DNA of 64,000 bases, taken from Isoetes taiwanensis. Lineage: Eukaryota; Streptophyta; Lycopodiopsida; Isoetales; Isoetaceae. The translations under genes were made by a program, and so were the position numbers. The stretch covers positions 15,451,563 to 15,515,562 of the forward strand of contig JAJEKV010000021.1 of NCBI GenBank assembly GCA_021234155.1, read 5' to 3'. The notes beneath the pieces are model-generated. The model had not been told where the DNA came from. It searched no databases and saw nothing but the letters and a program-made list of their open reading frames with translations. Shown piece after piece: positions 34,261 through 45,215 of this stretch. The stretch's first letter is position 1, and each line of letters begins with the position of its first letter.

Positions 34261-36480
34261 CAAGAACTTTGCAAATGGGAGATCTATATGATAAGGTTGC
34301 CAAAGGTAAAATGGTTAAGTACTTTGAATTGGGTGGGCGATCTTTGCAGCTTCGAATACTTTCGAGCCGAAAGTGCTTGTGGCGTTCCAACGTGTTACTC
34401 TGATCTATTATACGGGACCATTACAAAAATACGAGCGCCCGCGTCATCCCTAAAGAATACCTTCTAGCTGAGGTATAGAACTTAGTACAACCTAGGGGTT
34501 TACCTTAAAAGGATTAAAATTAAGCTATGCTAATTTAACACATTAATAATAATAACCTATAACCCTAGGAAATTAGGCTGAAAATTACCATTTGGGGGCC
34601 ACACTGTCGATTAGGCAGCATAGGGGATTATAAGTTTGGATGCAACAATACTATCCACTGAGTTGGGCTCTGCGAAGATCACGACCAAGGAAGGCGAGGC
34701 CGAGCCATCGAGACACTAGAGAAGATCACCATAGCATTTGATCCACAGCCAGAGTACTTGGTGAATTCTGCTCCCAAAAGATGGAAGCCCATGGAAGCGA
34801 GAGTCGACCCGAGAGTGGAATTAGGTGGCTGTGAATTCTAGTGCTTAGTTTGTGTCCGAGTCTCTTTTACCATTTAACAGCCAAATCAATCCTTAGAAAC
34901 TAACCCTTATTTGTACAAACAAGTTCTCTTTATATTCAATTAAGTTTCTTACTCACGAAAAGGATGGATTGTTAGTTCTTTGTTTAATGACTTTGAAGCG
35001 GGGGGATTACGGGGGTGGGAGGCCTACGAGCGTGTATTGTATATCTCCTAGATAGCGCCATGCGGTCCCATTCATCGGCTGACTGTGCAAAAGAACCCAT
35101 AGGGTCCTAGATGCTATAGTGCAGCTTAGCACCGGACAAAGGAACGATGGTGACATGAGGGTGGGGTCTTTGCCGCGAGCATACAAGGCTCACGAGACTC
35201 CTACAGGTGGGCTAGGCGATGGCGGTCCGTAGAGGGGCGGGTATGGAGTGCGACACTCCCACAGGTGTAGAGGTGTGATCATTATGGAGCACACCATGCA
35301 CTTTGGAGTAGATTTAGGGTGAAGTAAAGTCAGTCTGCGGATGCGAGTCGGCGTCGCGATCTGACGCGTATTCTCTAGCTCACCCATGGAACCAGCTTGT
35401 GATTACGGAAGGGGGCTCCTTCCCCCTGCCTCCTCAAGGACCCGGCGTCATGAACACGGAGTAGGCTCCGCGGGGTGATACGCTGAACTTAGCGTCTCAG
35501 GGAAGGCTATAGCAAAACCATAGCATAATTGACCCATCGCAAAGTGTGCGGGGGGATGGGTGGACAACCCCTAGCCAATGTTCTATGCCAGTAGCATACA
35601 TGCCAAGACTTCGGTACCTGCATCCCTTGGGGCCCGGTAGTGGTCGATCCTCCACGGGAGTCGGCGTAGGGGTAGAACACAGGTTCAGGGTGTTTTCTTA
35701 GGATTAGATGCATATACGTACCCGTTGGGTATATTGGATGGATTCACCACCCTTCGTGGTAGTTTATTTTATGTATTCATCGCGTGTGCTAACCCTTGTA
35801 TTCATGCTTCCGCTATGTAAGTCCATTGATGGGCGAATGACCCCTTAAGTCCTTCTTTAGGGGCCTCATTTCATAGATGGCCTGAAATGAGGCGGAGGGC
35901 CTTTGCTCATGGTGAGATGATTGCCATGGGAGGAAAGTCCCGTATGTATATCACGTCCAGGGTGCATTATATACAGGAGGGGTCCTGATGGTATCGGTAG
36001 TGATTTAGGTTGCTTTCGAAATCATGGCAACCAAACACTAACTTCGTATACGGTAGTTAGGAGGAGGCTAAGTCAATGTGCTATGGTTCTCTTTGTTGTT
36101 TTGGCTTGGTGTTAGGTTAAGTTAAGAAATTGTAGCTTTTGAAGTGGAGGGCCAAGATTGGAGGCCTAACGGTGTCAATGGGTAGCTCAAATGGCAGAAG
36201 GAGATGGTTTCCTTGGATCGAGTGCCCAGATTACCCTAAAACATCCAACTCCGGTGAAAATGGTCAAAGGGCAGGCCAAAAAGCGAATCACGGGCCGCTT
36301 GCCTTTTATTAAACTGCGGTCAAGTTTCGGGCATACACGAAATCTTTATCGGCGCTGGAATCGGTCGGTTCAGAGTCAGCGGGCGCCCCGGTCCAACTTC
36401 GAGCGCCCGCTTACGCTGATGACACCAATCGGCGGAAGCAAATTATAATGCCATGGCTCCGAAATAATATGTAAAGCGAT
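34261..36480. other. unclassified repeat-like DNA, possibly gypsy LTR or leader
   Basis: There is no gene. The composition rises in GC from about 34,990, with stretches resembling LTR or leader DNA of large gypsy elements. An 11-bp perfect hairpin with a 9-base loop lies at 35,863-35,893 (GCCTCATTTCA and complement). Short frames at 35,921 and 36,191 have no family match. Confidence 0.4.
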
Positions 36481-39089
36481 TTTTAGCCCGATATAATTTT
36501 TTTAAATAAAAAATTTTGAAGTTAATAAGAAAAATTTTTGAAATTTTAAAAGTTAATTGGCGTTTTTAGCAAACCATTTCACATCATTTGCTTTTTGCTT
36601 CCGGTGCCCTCAACGGCTTGAGCAGCCCTCATCGCGCCATGCCGGTCAGGACCTTGCCCTTGTGCTTTGTGCATCTTAAGCCCCTTTACCATCCTTAAGC
36701 CCGGTACGCCGCGCTAGCCATGGCCAAAGGCGCTCGGATAAGATCCACCATGAGCATCGTGGAGATCCTACGCCATGATTGCTAAGCACATGGCCCTCTT
36801 GACCCCGGCCCTCCTCGACATCTTGTTGGATAGACTGGTCAATAGGTTTGAGAACAACGTGCGGATTCCATATCTATCTATCACTTCGAGCCATTTCCCT
36901 CATCCATTTCAACCCTCGCCCGACTCCATATACCCTTGTTGAGCAACCCGATGGTAATGATGCTCTCAAATTTTATCCTCGAGCGGGGAAGGCCATCACG
37001 GAGGGAAGATGTCAGGGCCGGAGCCGACCGCGTAGGGTTTTGCCATGGGAAAGACCCGTGCGGGATCGTCCGCCCGAATTACCTATATATCACGAAGTCA
37101 CCGTTACCTCGGGGAAGAATTACCCGGTACCACCGGGGAGCAACTTTCTTGCGTCATCTGACGAAAAGCGAAACCATTGAGTTCCCCATACCAATGGCAT
37201 GAGGGTTCAACCGGCTGCGGGAGAAATCGGACTGACGACTGAACTATCACGACAACTATTGAGATAGATATGGTCCGGCCACAAAGGTACCACGCTGAAC
37301 TTAATCGTAGGTCACGCGATAACTTTTGCTTTCCGGATACAAGAAGACTAGAGAGCTTCGGGAGAGGACTAGACAAAGAGGCCAGGACCGACAAGATCGG
37401 TAAGGACCAGCGGTGCATCAGGAGATGGCTCGAACCCAAAACAACGCATCAGGCAGGTAAAAACAGGAGGAAGGGAGTTACTTATAAAGCCCGTGATCGA
37501 TACAAAGGATAAGTTAAAAGCTGGCCGGGCTTTTGGGAAGAAGACCCGGCTTCAAGCCAGGGCGTGAAGTGGATAACTCCGGCCCGGTTCTTTGGGGCTA
37601 AGGCGAATTATAACATAAAACCGGGCCGCCGATTCCGCAATGGAAGCCTCATCGATTTAGACCGGTACGTGGCATTCGCGAGGAGATCATAAAATTTCAG
37701 TCCGGACCTTACGATTCGAGAATTGCCTTTTGAGGAGAACAGTGCGAGGAGATATTACGACAATTTAAGACGTCTCCGTTTCCGGACGCTGCAATTTTGA
37801 AAACCAAAGGCTGCTGAAGCCTACTTGGTAGCACTTTTGATACCAACCTTTAGCTATCCCGCATAAAGAGGGTCACCATAATGCACAGGATTTAGCCCTC
37901 GCGGGGCGGGATCACGAGACAATATAGTCTACTTGCGGGGATCCGGCGTTTGTACATATTTTTGGTGATAATTAATAAAAGAACTTTTATTTTGGTTAAA
38001 GTTTAATGGCCCTTCCAAAATTAAAAGAAATTTTGTCGACTTTAATAAGAGGGGCTTAAAAGGGAACGTAAGTTATTTTAATGCAACTGCTTTTCCTCTC
38101 TCCTCCCTTCTAAGCACCATGGCTGCCGCCATGGAAGCTGCCTGGTACCTTGATGGGAAGAAATGGGATCTGGGTTCCCTTCGACCTCTGCAGCCTTTGC
38201 TATGCCAACATAGATCTCCTTGCCAATATCGCGGCATCGGACTACGCCGGATTCCTTGACTTTACATGGGAATGCTTCCTCTGTGTATTTCTGGGGGATC
38301 CTCCCCGCCTTGTATTTGGAGGAGGAGTTACGTGGGATGCTGTGGGGGACACACATGCTTATGGCGTCTTGAAGGAAACTTCCAGATGGGGTAAACACCT
38401 ACGATGGTCGACATCAAAGGAGGCGTTATCACGGCTACTTTCGGCCTAGCCATCCTCATGGACCAATACGTTGGGATGAAACCTTTACCGGCGAGAAGAA
38501 GGCGCGGAATCCTCAAGGAGGGGATGGCGAGCATATGTCCGAGATGGCGACTTTGCAGGTTGGAAAAACTAGCGAGGGCTACCACAGCGCCGTGATCCAT
38601 CTATAGGCTTGTCGAGGTTGACCCGGCCTTCCGGTTATTTATCACCAGGGCAGAATACCTTCTCTTGGATGATATTATCATCTGGGCGCTATCAACGTGG
38701 TGGCCAGTTCGGCCTTAGCGCAAAGACCATGTACTGAGCTTGCGGGTAATGTATGGATGATTTCGCCGACTTCACTTCTAGAGAGCTTCCTCAGGAGGTG
38801 CACCAGTGCGCCGGTTCCGTCCGAGAACCTTGACCGGCGGAGACTCTACCTACGTCTTACCGTGACTTAAATCACGGGGAACCCGGCTTACGCGGCTTTT
38901 GCGCCCGGATGCCTTCTACGGCTATGGGACCTCGCGTCCCAAACATTAATATGGTTGAAGTTCCCTCCGACTCGGATGATGGGGGTGAAGATTTATACCA
39001 TAACCACTGCGCTACAAGAAGGAGAACAAAGGGAGCTCAAGGAGGAAGAAGTCCCCATGGACACGGATAAAGAAGTGGCGACATCACGA
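36481..39089. other. unclassified DNA, probably decayed retroelement
   Basis: An AT-rich patch (36,480-36,560) is followed by GC-richer DNA with several short overlapping frames. One frame at 38,404-38,595 starts MVDIKGGVITATFGLAILM. Near 38,950 there is an acidic stretch with VEVPSDSDDGGEDLYHN that resembles a gag tail. I cannot assign either. Family A gag (minus) starts to be recognisable at about 39,090. Confidence 0.4.
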
Positions 39090-39530
39090 GACTTACATGA
39101 GAGAAGTTGCAAAGTTTTGTGGCTAACGTCTTGTGACGATCGGTGTCTCCAAAGCATGCTTAGAGTTCTGGGTGAAGGAACAAATCTTGCAACTCTCGGG
39201 CTCCTTTCTCCAATAAGGTGACAAACCAAACAAATGGCCACAACAGAAAGAGAAAGACAAATCAGCCCCACTTGTTCTTGAGTTGTGGGATATCTATGAG
39301 GATGGAGTGAATCCACAAGCCCGATCTGATTCAAAAAACGCGAGCTTGGACCGAAAGTGCCGTCAAAACTTCTCGGACTGATCTTAGGCTCGATAGCCTC
39401 AATCCCGAGCTAGAAGCGATTCATGTGAAGCAATACGCTCCTTAAGCTCTTTATTGTCCAACCAGAATCAAGCTGGCATACTTGAACAAAGCTGTTGGAC
39501 TTGCTTTAATAAAGTCGGAACCTCCTCCAT
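39090..39530 (-). pseudogene. family A gag, N-terminal half
   Basis: The ATG at 39,530 opens MEEVPTLL, the start shared by other family A copies. Next come DNKELKERIASHES-like sequence near 39,450, EPKIS, a LDSLHPHRYPTTQEQVGLI stretch at about 39,330-39,260, and the GERSPRVARF part of the LLEKGAPELQDF box near 39,200. It ends in foreign sequence at about 39,090. Stops and indels are present. Confidence 0.75.
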
Positions 39531-39614
39531 AGATATAAAATCACCAACCATGAGCAAAAAAATGTTTAGGATCAGGAAAGGACAAAGAACCGGTAAAAAA
39601 TTCCGGTTCAAACT

Positions 39615-40075
39615 ATCATGAACCTACTCGAAAACAAAGAAAATCGCGGGAAAATACGCAAGAAATACTCGGAAGAAATACGCCAAGATCGCAAAGAATC
39701 ATATATGAACAGAATCAAGAATACAATAGCCCGAAGGCAAGCAGAATACTTGCACAGATGCCTAGAAGGCTCAAGACCTACGCTGAACCCAATGGTTTGA
39801 CAAGAAGGAGGTGCCTCCTTATATATTAGATTAATCTGCCAGGATCGATGATGATCAGCTAAGTGTCGCCAAGATGCATTTAGGTTCTAGAACATTCCTA
39901 GAACCTTCTCGGAATAGTCCCACATATGAGAAAGATGGAAGGGTCGTTCAACGAAATATTGGTAAGACTTGGCAAGGGTGTGTGACTATAAAGGTTCTGC
40001 GAAAGTCAAACCTCGTTTTGTGCAACTACTGAGTTTGCATCCGATGATGACATCTTTTTTGTACATAGGAGAAGT
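39615..40075 (-). mobile_element. family A LTR, facing its inverted partner
   Basis: Modules in minus order: the CTCCTATGTAC start at about 40,070, the tRNA-like part, the heat-shock-element block at 39,883-39,905, TATATAA at 39,825-39,819, and the T-rich 3' half ending near 39,615. The hairpin leader and the gag ATG at 39,530 follow. A second LTR in plus orientation starts about 20-30 bp away at 40,098. Confidence 0.75.
39883..39905 (-). promoter_or_regulatory. heat-shock-element-like block in family A LTR
   Basis: Four alternating TTC/GAA modules; the third and fourth are separated by one extra base (TTCCTAGAA). It lies about 60 bp upstream of TATATAA in element orientation. Confidence 0.6.
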
Positions 40076-40097
40076 CCGATGATTCGGCAGATCTACC

Positions 40098-40441
40098 ATA
40101 CGGATATTCGTGATCATAAATGCAACATTATACTCCTATGTACAAAAAGATGGTCACACGGATGCAAAAAGGTAGTTGCAATAAAGACAGGGTTTGAACC
40201 GCGAACCTTCCGCCACAAGTCACACACCCTTTGCCAAGCGCTACCAATATTTGTTGAAGACATTTCTTCACGCCTTCCTCATATGTGGGACTATTCCGTA
40301 AGGTTCTAGAATGTTCTAGAACCTAAATGCATGCTACACACTTGCGCGATCTCATCCATTGGAGTGGCGGATCCCGACCTGCTTTGCCTCAAGCCTGATC
40401 CTAAGCATCTTTTTTTGCTCGTATTTGGTGATTTTATATCT
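40098..40441 (+). mobile_element. family A LTR with internal deletion, plus leader
   Basis: The order is CATACGGATATTCG, the ACTCCTATGTACAAAAAGATGG start (40,130), the tRNA-like part in antisense (40,170-40,250), the heat-shock block (40,302-40,323), then CATCCATTGGAGTGGCG. Sequence then jumps near 40,385-40,400 to the leader (GATCCTAAGCATC, TTTTGCTC) directly before the gag ATG. The TATA box and 3' half of the LTR are missing, so this copy could not be transcribed normally. Confidence 0.75.
40302..40323 (+). promoter_or_regulatory. perfect four-module heat-shock element in family A LTR
   Basis: GGTTCTAGAATG followed by TTCTAGAACC gives TTC-nn-GAA-nn-TTC-nn-GAA with no mismatch, an ideal heat-shock-factor site. 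This copy has lost the TATA box that lies downstream in other copies. Confidence 0.75.
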
Positions 40442-41353
40442 ATGGAGGAGGTTTCGACGCTATTGCAAAGCAGTCCAAAGTAGCCTTGTTCAAGTATGCC
40501 AGCTTGCGTTGGACAATAAGGAACTTAAGGAACGTGTTGCTTCACATGAATCGCTTCTAGTTCTGGATCGAGGCTATTCGTGAGCCTAAGATCAGCCTGC
40601 CGTGGAAGTTTGACTCAGATTCTCGGTCCAAGCCCGTGGGTTTTTGAATCAGATCAAAGCTTGGATCCAACTCCACCCCTCATAGATATCCCACTTCCGG
40701 AACAAGTTGGGCTGATTGGTTCTCTCCTCACAGGGGGCCAGCTCTAAGTTGGTTTGCTCCTTTATTGGAGAAAGGAGCCTCGAGTTGCAAGATTTTGCTG
40801 CGTTCTTTGCGGAGCTCGAGGCAGTATGTCTTGGAGACACCGATCGTCCGCCCCGACAAATCCGCAAAACTTTGCAATCTAAGGCAAGGCTCTCCGCCTT
40901 AAGGTATATATGCATCGAAATTTCACAGTTATTGGCGAAATACGCGCAGGATGATGTTGCACTTCGAAATTGTTTTCTCGAGGGGGTTGCGTGAGGATGT
41001 CAAGGATATGTTGTTGTCTATGGAAGATCCTCGGACCGGAAGAAGCCATCAGATTTGCAATTCGATGTGATAATCGACTCTTTGAGCGTAGTAGACAAGA
41101 GAGCGTCGTCGAGGTTTTCCCAATCACGCGAAACGCCTTTGGTTATGCCTTCCCCGTGTCATCCAGTAGAATCCGAAGTCGGGGACTGAGCCTCTGCGCA
41201 TTGATCGTGCGCCGAGGGACCTTTATCTGCCGGGCCGAAAAACAAATACGGAGAGAGGCTAACCCTTTGCCTCATCGTGGAGGAGCCGGCCATATTGCTC
41301 GTGGATGTCCGATGAAGGCCCAAGTCACGGAAAACTTCGGGGCGGTCCGGTAG
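40442..41353 (+). pseudogene. family A gag, nearly full length, frameshifted
   Basis: The ATG at 40,442 gives MEEVSTLLQSSPSSLVQV, then ALDNKELKERVASHESLL and EPKISLPWKFD. After frame changes come ERSLELQDFAAFFAELEA (40,770), CIEISQLLAKYAQDDVALRN (40,915-40,975) and a REDVKDMLLSMEDP-like stretch (40,995). The knuckle region is degraded to PHRGGAGHIARGCP near 41,270-41,310, having lost its first cysteines. It is a particle-forming capsid and nucleocapsid protein of about 300 residues when intact. Confidence 0.8.
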
Positions 41354-43186
41354 TAGAAGTCTCGCCGGCCGGCCTCCTTTTCTCGACTCCTTCCACATTT
41401 TCTCGACATGTTTATTCCATCTGATAAGGTCAAAGAAGGCATTCTTCATCCCTATATCATTGAAATCGGTCGAGAATTGCAAGTGTTGGCTTAACTTGAT
41501 TGTGGTGCAAATGCTTGTTTTATGTAAGCACGCATCCCTAGAAGCAAGGTTGAGCATCCCCGCTTCTCGGGGGATTGATGGACGGAGATCTCTGCAAATA
41601 CCAGAATGTACCGTGGCTCTTCAGGTTTTGTTCGAGGGAGTTTCTTGTAGTATTTCCTTCAATCTCATTACTAGCCCTCATGCCCAATAGTCTTGGTCTG
41701 GGCTCTTACTTCGAGCTACATAACCCGCGCAGATTGATTGGCGTGCTTGGGATCATTTCGATTTGGGTTCTAGCTCTAGTTCCAGCTCATCTGCAGATCA
41801 GGTCTCTACACCAACATCGACTTCGATCCGTCGCAAAAGATAGTGGGCCCCCGACTCCCCCCTTCTTTGTTCCATGTTCTCGATCCGCTTCTTCCGCCTC
41901 CAGTTCATGCCCCAGATTCTGATCATGTTCTTGATGATGTCCCAGCCCAGCTCTAGTTCCCCGCCCTTGCTCCAGTTCCGGTTTACACTCCTCCAGTTCT
42001 TGCTCCGGTCCCTGTTCCTTTCCAGCTTGATCCGGTTCTGCTCCGTTGCTCCTTGCTCATGTTCATGTTCCCTCCGTGTTTGTGGGAGGTTTCTTCATGC
42101 CCTTCCGCCAGATCTCAAGATTTCTCTTCAGCTTTGATAAATCTAGAAGGCAAGATCCAAGTTCGGTGTTTGCAATCCAGTTCACCCATCGGCTAGCTTC
42201 GGCATCGGTCCGCGCTCCAATGCTCCCGTGATAAATATGGCGACTTCTCGGCGTTTTTGACAAAGTCAAGGCCAGCAAACTCTCGAAGCATCGTCCATAT
42301 GATTGTCCTATTGATTTGTAGCGGGGACCACGCCATATGGTCCGATATATGGTCTATCTCGGCCGAAGTTGAAGATTTTTGCGGGATTATATTGAAGAGA
42401 ATTTAGCCACCGGCTTCATTCGACATTCTCGGTCCTTTTGAGCGCCTATCTTCTTCGTCAAAAGAAGGATGGTTCGTTAAGTCACGGTCGTTGATTATCG
42501 TGGCCTCAATAAAATCACGGTGCCAAATCGGTATCCGCTTCCTCGATCCCGAGTTGTTGGAACGACTCCAAGGTGCGCACTATTTTACGAAGATTGATCT
42601 TTTGGTGTGCCTATAATCTTATTCGGATCTGGGGAGGGTGATGAGTGGAAAATGACTTTCAGTACTCGGTATGGCCATTTTGAGTACCGCAAGTTATGCC
42701 GTTTGGACTTACAATGCTCCGGGCAGATTCCAAAGATATGGCCAATGATGTTTTCGAGTTTTAGACACTTTTGTTATCATCTATTTGGATGATATCCTTA
42801 TTTATTCTAAGACTCTCGAAGGACATGAAAGACATGTTTGACAGTCCTTCAAAAGCTTCGTGGAGCATGGATTATATGCCAAACTTGAGAAGTGCCGGTT
42901 CCGAACAGGATAATGTGGAGTTCCTTGCTATCGCATCACACCACATGGAGTCTCTATGGATCCCGAAAAGGTCAAGCGATTGCGGAGTGCCAAACACCTT
43001 CACCCGTTCGAGATGTTCAGTGTTTTCTTGGGTTTGCAATTTCTATCGGCGTTTCATCCGGGATTATTCGGAGATTGCTCTTCCTTTGACACGCCTCACT
43101 GTCAAGGACGTGCCATTCGAATGGACTGTGGAAGCAGAATCTGCTTTTGTTACCCTGAAGCATGCTTTCACCACGGCGTCAGTCTT
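41354..43186 (+). pseudogene. family A protease, spacer and reverse transcriptase
   Basis: The protease region carries GANACF-type sequence near 41,500 in a broken frame and SFNLIT(A)SPHAP (41,655). The spacer is at 41,870-42,070, then KISLQLDKSRRQDPSSVFA. RT blocks are VVDYRGLNKIT (about 42,488-42,520), FTKIDLRGAYN (frame-shifted, 42,585), RYGHFEYR, and YLDDILIYS with the catalytic YLDD at 42,782-42,793. The connection to RNase H is FLGFANFYRRFI-like (43,015-43,060), LPLTRLTVKDVPFEWTVEAE, and FVTLKHAFTTASVL. It is cut at 43,186 exactly before RNase H, where LTR sequence begins. Confidence 0.82.
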
Positions 43187-43353
43187 GAGCCTTCTAGGCA
43201 TCTGTCTCATGTTCCTGCTTGCCTTCGGGCCATTGTACTCTTGATTCCTGTTTATATATCAGATTCTTTGCCGATATTGTCGTATTTCTTCCGTATTTCT
43301 TGCGTATTTTTCACATATTTTCCTTGTTCTTGCGTAGGTTCATGACAGTACTT
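43187..43353 (+). mobile_element. family A LTR, 3' half fragment
   Basis: GAGCCTTCTAGGCATC starts the fragment, which runs through the T-rich 3' half to GGTTCATGACAGTA. RT sequence stops at TCAGTCTTG; both parents share TCTTG here, so the join has a few bases of microhomology. Confidence 0.75.
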
Positions 43354-43485
43354 GAACAAGCTGCTGGACCTGCTGTAACAAAGTCGGAACCTCCTCCATA
43401 GATATAACATCGCCAAATATGAGCAAAACAATGCTTAGGACCAAAGCAGACAAGAACTGGTAAGGGATTCCGGTTCAAACTGTCA
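43354..43485 (-). mobile_element. family A gag start and leader, inverted fragment
   Basis: The minus-strand read has GGTTCCGGAATCCC-type leader hairpin sequence and ATGGAGGAGGTTCCGACTTT (ATG at 43,399), then a short piece of gag to 43,354. It is sandwiched between plus-strand LTR and plus-strand gag pieces. Confidence 0.7.
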
Positions 43486-44404
43486 GCAGTTGCAGTTGGA
43501 CAATAAAGAGCTTAAGGAACGTATTGCTTCACATGAATCTGCTTCTAGCTCGGGATTGAGGCTATCAGAGCCTAAGATCAGCCTGCCAGAGAAGTTTGAC
43601 GACTTTCGTCCAAGCTCCGCCCGGTTTTGAATCAGTCAGGCTTGTGATTCAGCTCCATCCTCATAGATATCCCACGGCTCAAGAACAAGTGGGGCTGATT
43701 GGTTCTCTTCTCCACGAGGGCCAGCTCTAAGTTGGTTTGCTTCTTTATTGGAGAAAGGAGCCCCAGAGTTGCATGATTTTGCCGCTTTCATCTGCCGGAA
43801 CTTCGAAGCATGCTTTGGAGACACCGATTATCGGCGCCGCAGCCGATCACAAAACTTTGCAACTTAAGGCAAGGCTCGTCCGTCCCAGCTTGTGATATGC
43901 ATCAATTTCGCATTCAGATTGAATCTAATGCACGGGATGATATTGCACTTCGAGATTGTTTAGAAGGGAGTTAATGAGGATGTCAAAGATATGTTGTTGT
44001 CTATGGAGGATCCCCAGAGTTTGGAAGAAGCCATCAGTTTGCGATGACGATGTGATAATCGGCTCTTCGAATGCTCGGCAAGAGAGACGAGTCGGGTCTT
44101 TTCAATTACACAAGCGCCTATAGCTCGCCTTCCCTCGCCTCATCTCAGAATCTAGCGTATCTAGACCCGAGCTATGCGATTGATCGGCGGCCGAGGACCC
44201 TTATCTCCGCGCCGAAGCAGCGTCGGAGAGAGGCTAATCTTTGCCTCTACCGTGGAGGAGCTGTCCATATCGCCGCGGATGCCCCCGTGAAGCCAAAATC
44301 GGGCCGGAAAACTTCGGGGGCGGCCCGAGTAGTAGGAGTCTCTCGCCGGGCTGGTCGCCTTTCTCGCACTCCTTCCACATTCCCCCATGTTTATTCCATC
44401 GATA
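43486..44404 (+). pseudogene. family A gag fragment, frameshifted
   Basis: It begins inside gag (LDNKELKERIASHESAS), then EPKISLPEKFDD, PTAQEQVGLIGSL and LVCFFIGERSPELHDF (43,735-43,780). Later come EDVKDMLLSMEDPQSLEEA (43,980-44,035) and the damaged knuckle LCLYRGGAVHIAADAPVKPK (44,240-44,300). It ends at 44,404, where a foldback element starts. Confidence 0.75.
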
Positions 44405-44411
44405 AGGTCAG

Positions 44412-44602
44412 CAAGGCCACGATGATTTGGACCTATAAAACCAAATCACACGCCCGCACTGATAGTTAATCGTCACATGTAGGTCTGAGCGTGTGATTTG
44501 GTTTCGCCCAAATCATCGCGGGCCTTTCGGGTTAGGGTTGCATGGCTACCACCCGCAGGTAGTGGGTTCGAGTCCCGGCCCGCACCCTTAAATGTGACAG
44601 TC
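44412..44602. repeat. tRNA-like foldback pair (joined at their TGTGAC ends)
   Basis: Left arm 44,412-44,478 (GGCCACGATGATTTGG to TTAATCGTCACA) is the complement of part of the right arm (44,479-44,602). The right arm reads GCGTGTGATTTGGTTTCGCC, ATCATCGCGGGCC, GGTAGTGGGTTCGAGTCCC and ends TTAAATGTGACAG. GGTTCGAGTCC is a perfect tRNA B-box; an A-box-like stretch precedes it. It separates gag from RNase H of family A. Confidence 0.6.
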
Positions 44603-44940
44603 CGCGGAGGGGATGACCATGAATTGCATCCAATCGCCTATCATTCACGAAAGTTTCGTGCAAAATCAACTATCCTATTTATGACAAGGAGTTGTTGGCG
44701 ATAATGGATTCTTTTTGAGGAGTGGAGACGCTTCCTGAGGGATCTCCTTATAAGGTCACAAATCTACACAATCACCGAAATCTCAAATATTTTCACCGCC
44801 GAGGTGCTCAACCGCCGCCAGCCCCTTATTGGCATACTCAAGCATTATCCCCATTGATTTCGCGGATCAAGGCACCGCCTCGATCCCTCCAAGGAAAGCC
44901 CACGATGCCTTGTCTCGACGCCCTACCTTGAGCCCAAACT
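44603..44940 (+). pseudogene. family A RNase H fragment
   Basis: The plus-strand read starts GGDDHELHPIAYHSRKF, then a frame change, IYDKELLA in altered form, EEWRRFLRDLL (44,720), HNHRNLKYFH, and PPRSLQGKPTMPCLDAL near 44,880-44,930. It is joined directly to the foldback unit upstream. The RT and spacer that should precede it are missing. Confidence 0.75.
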
Positions 44941-44991
44941 AGGTGATCCTATATATGATCAGCAAGGAGGGGGGGCCTTGAGGGAAGGATA

Positions 44992-45215
44992 GTGTGACGA
45001 TTAACTATCCGAGTGCGAGCGTGTGATTTGGTTCGCCCAAATCATCGTGGCCTTCGTTTCGGCTACTACGGCTACCACTCAGGTAGTGGGTTCGAGTCCC
45101 GCCCGCACCCTCGAACCCACTACCTCTGGAGTGGTAGCCGTGCTCTTAACCGGAAGGCCACGGCGATTTGACGCAAACCAAATCACACGCCCGCACTGAT
45201 AGTTAATCGTCACAC
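44992..45215. repeat. 224-bp tRNA-like foldback element with perfect 18-bp ends
   Basis: The two arms, 44,992-45,110 and 45,112-45,215, are inverted copies. The outer ends are a perfect inverted pair GTGTGACGATTAACTATC (44,992-45,009; 45,198-45,215). Each arm has GTGCG(G/A)GCG near its start, able to pair with CCCGCAC near its end like a tRNA acceptor stem. It also has GTGGCCTTCCGGTTAAGAGC-like A-box sequence and the B-box GGTTCGAGTCC (about 45,089-45,099 in the left arm). It looks like two tRNA-derived SINE units fused head to head. It carries no coding region. Confidence 0.65.

Noticed and set aside
44992-45215. Genuine tRNA gene suggested by the B-box GGTTCGAGTCC
   Set aside because: The units are longer than a tRNA, have no convincing anticodon arm and are fused as an inverted pair. 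A tRNA-derived repeat fits better.
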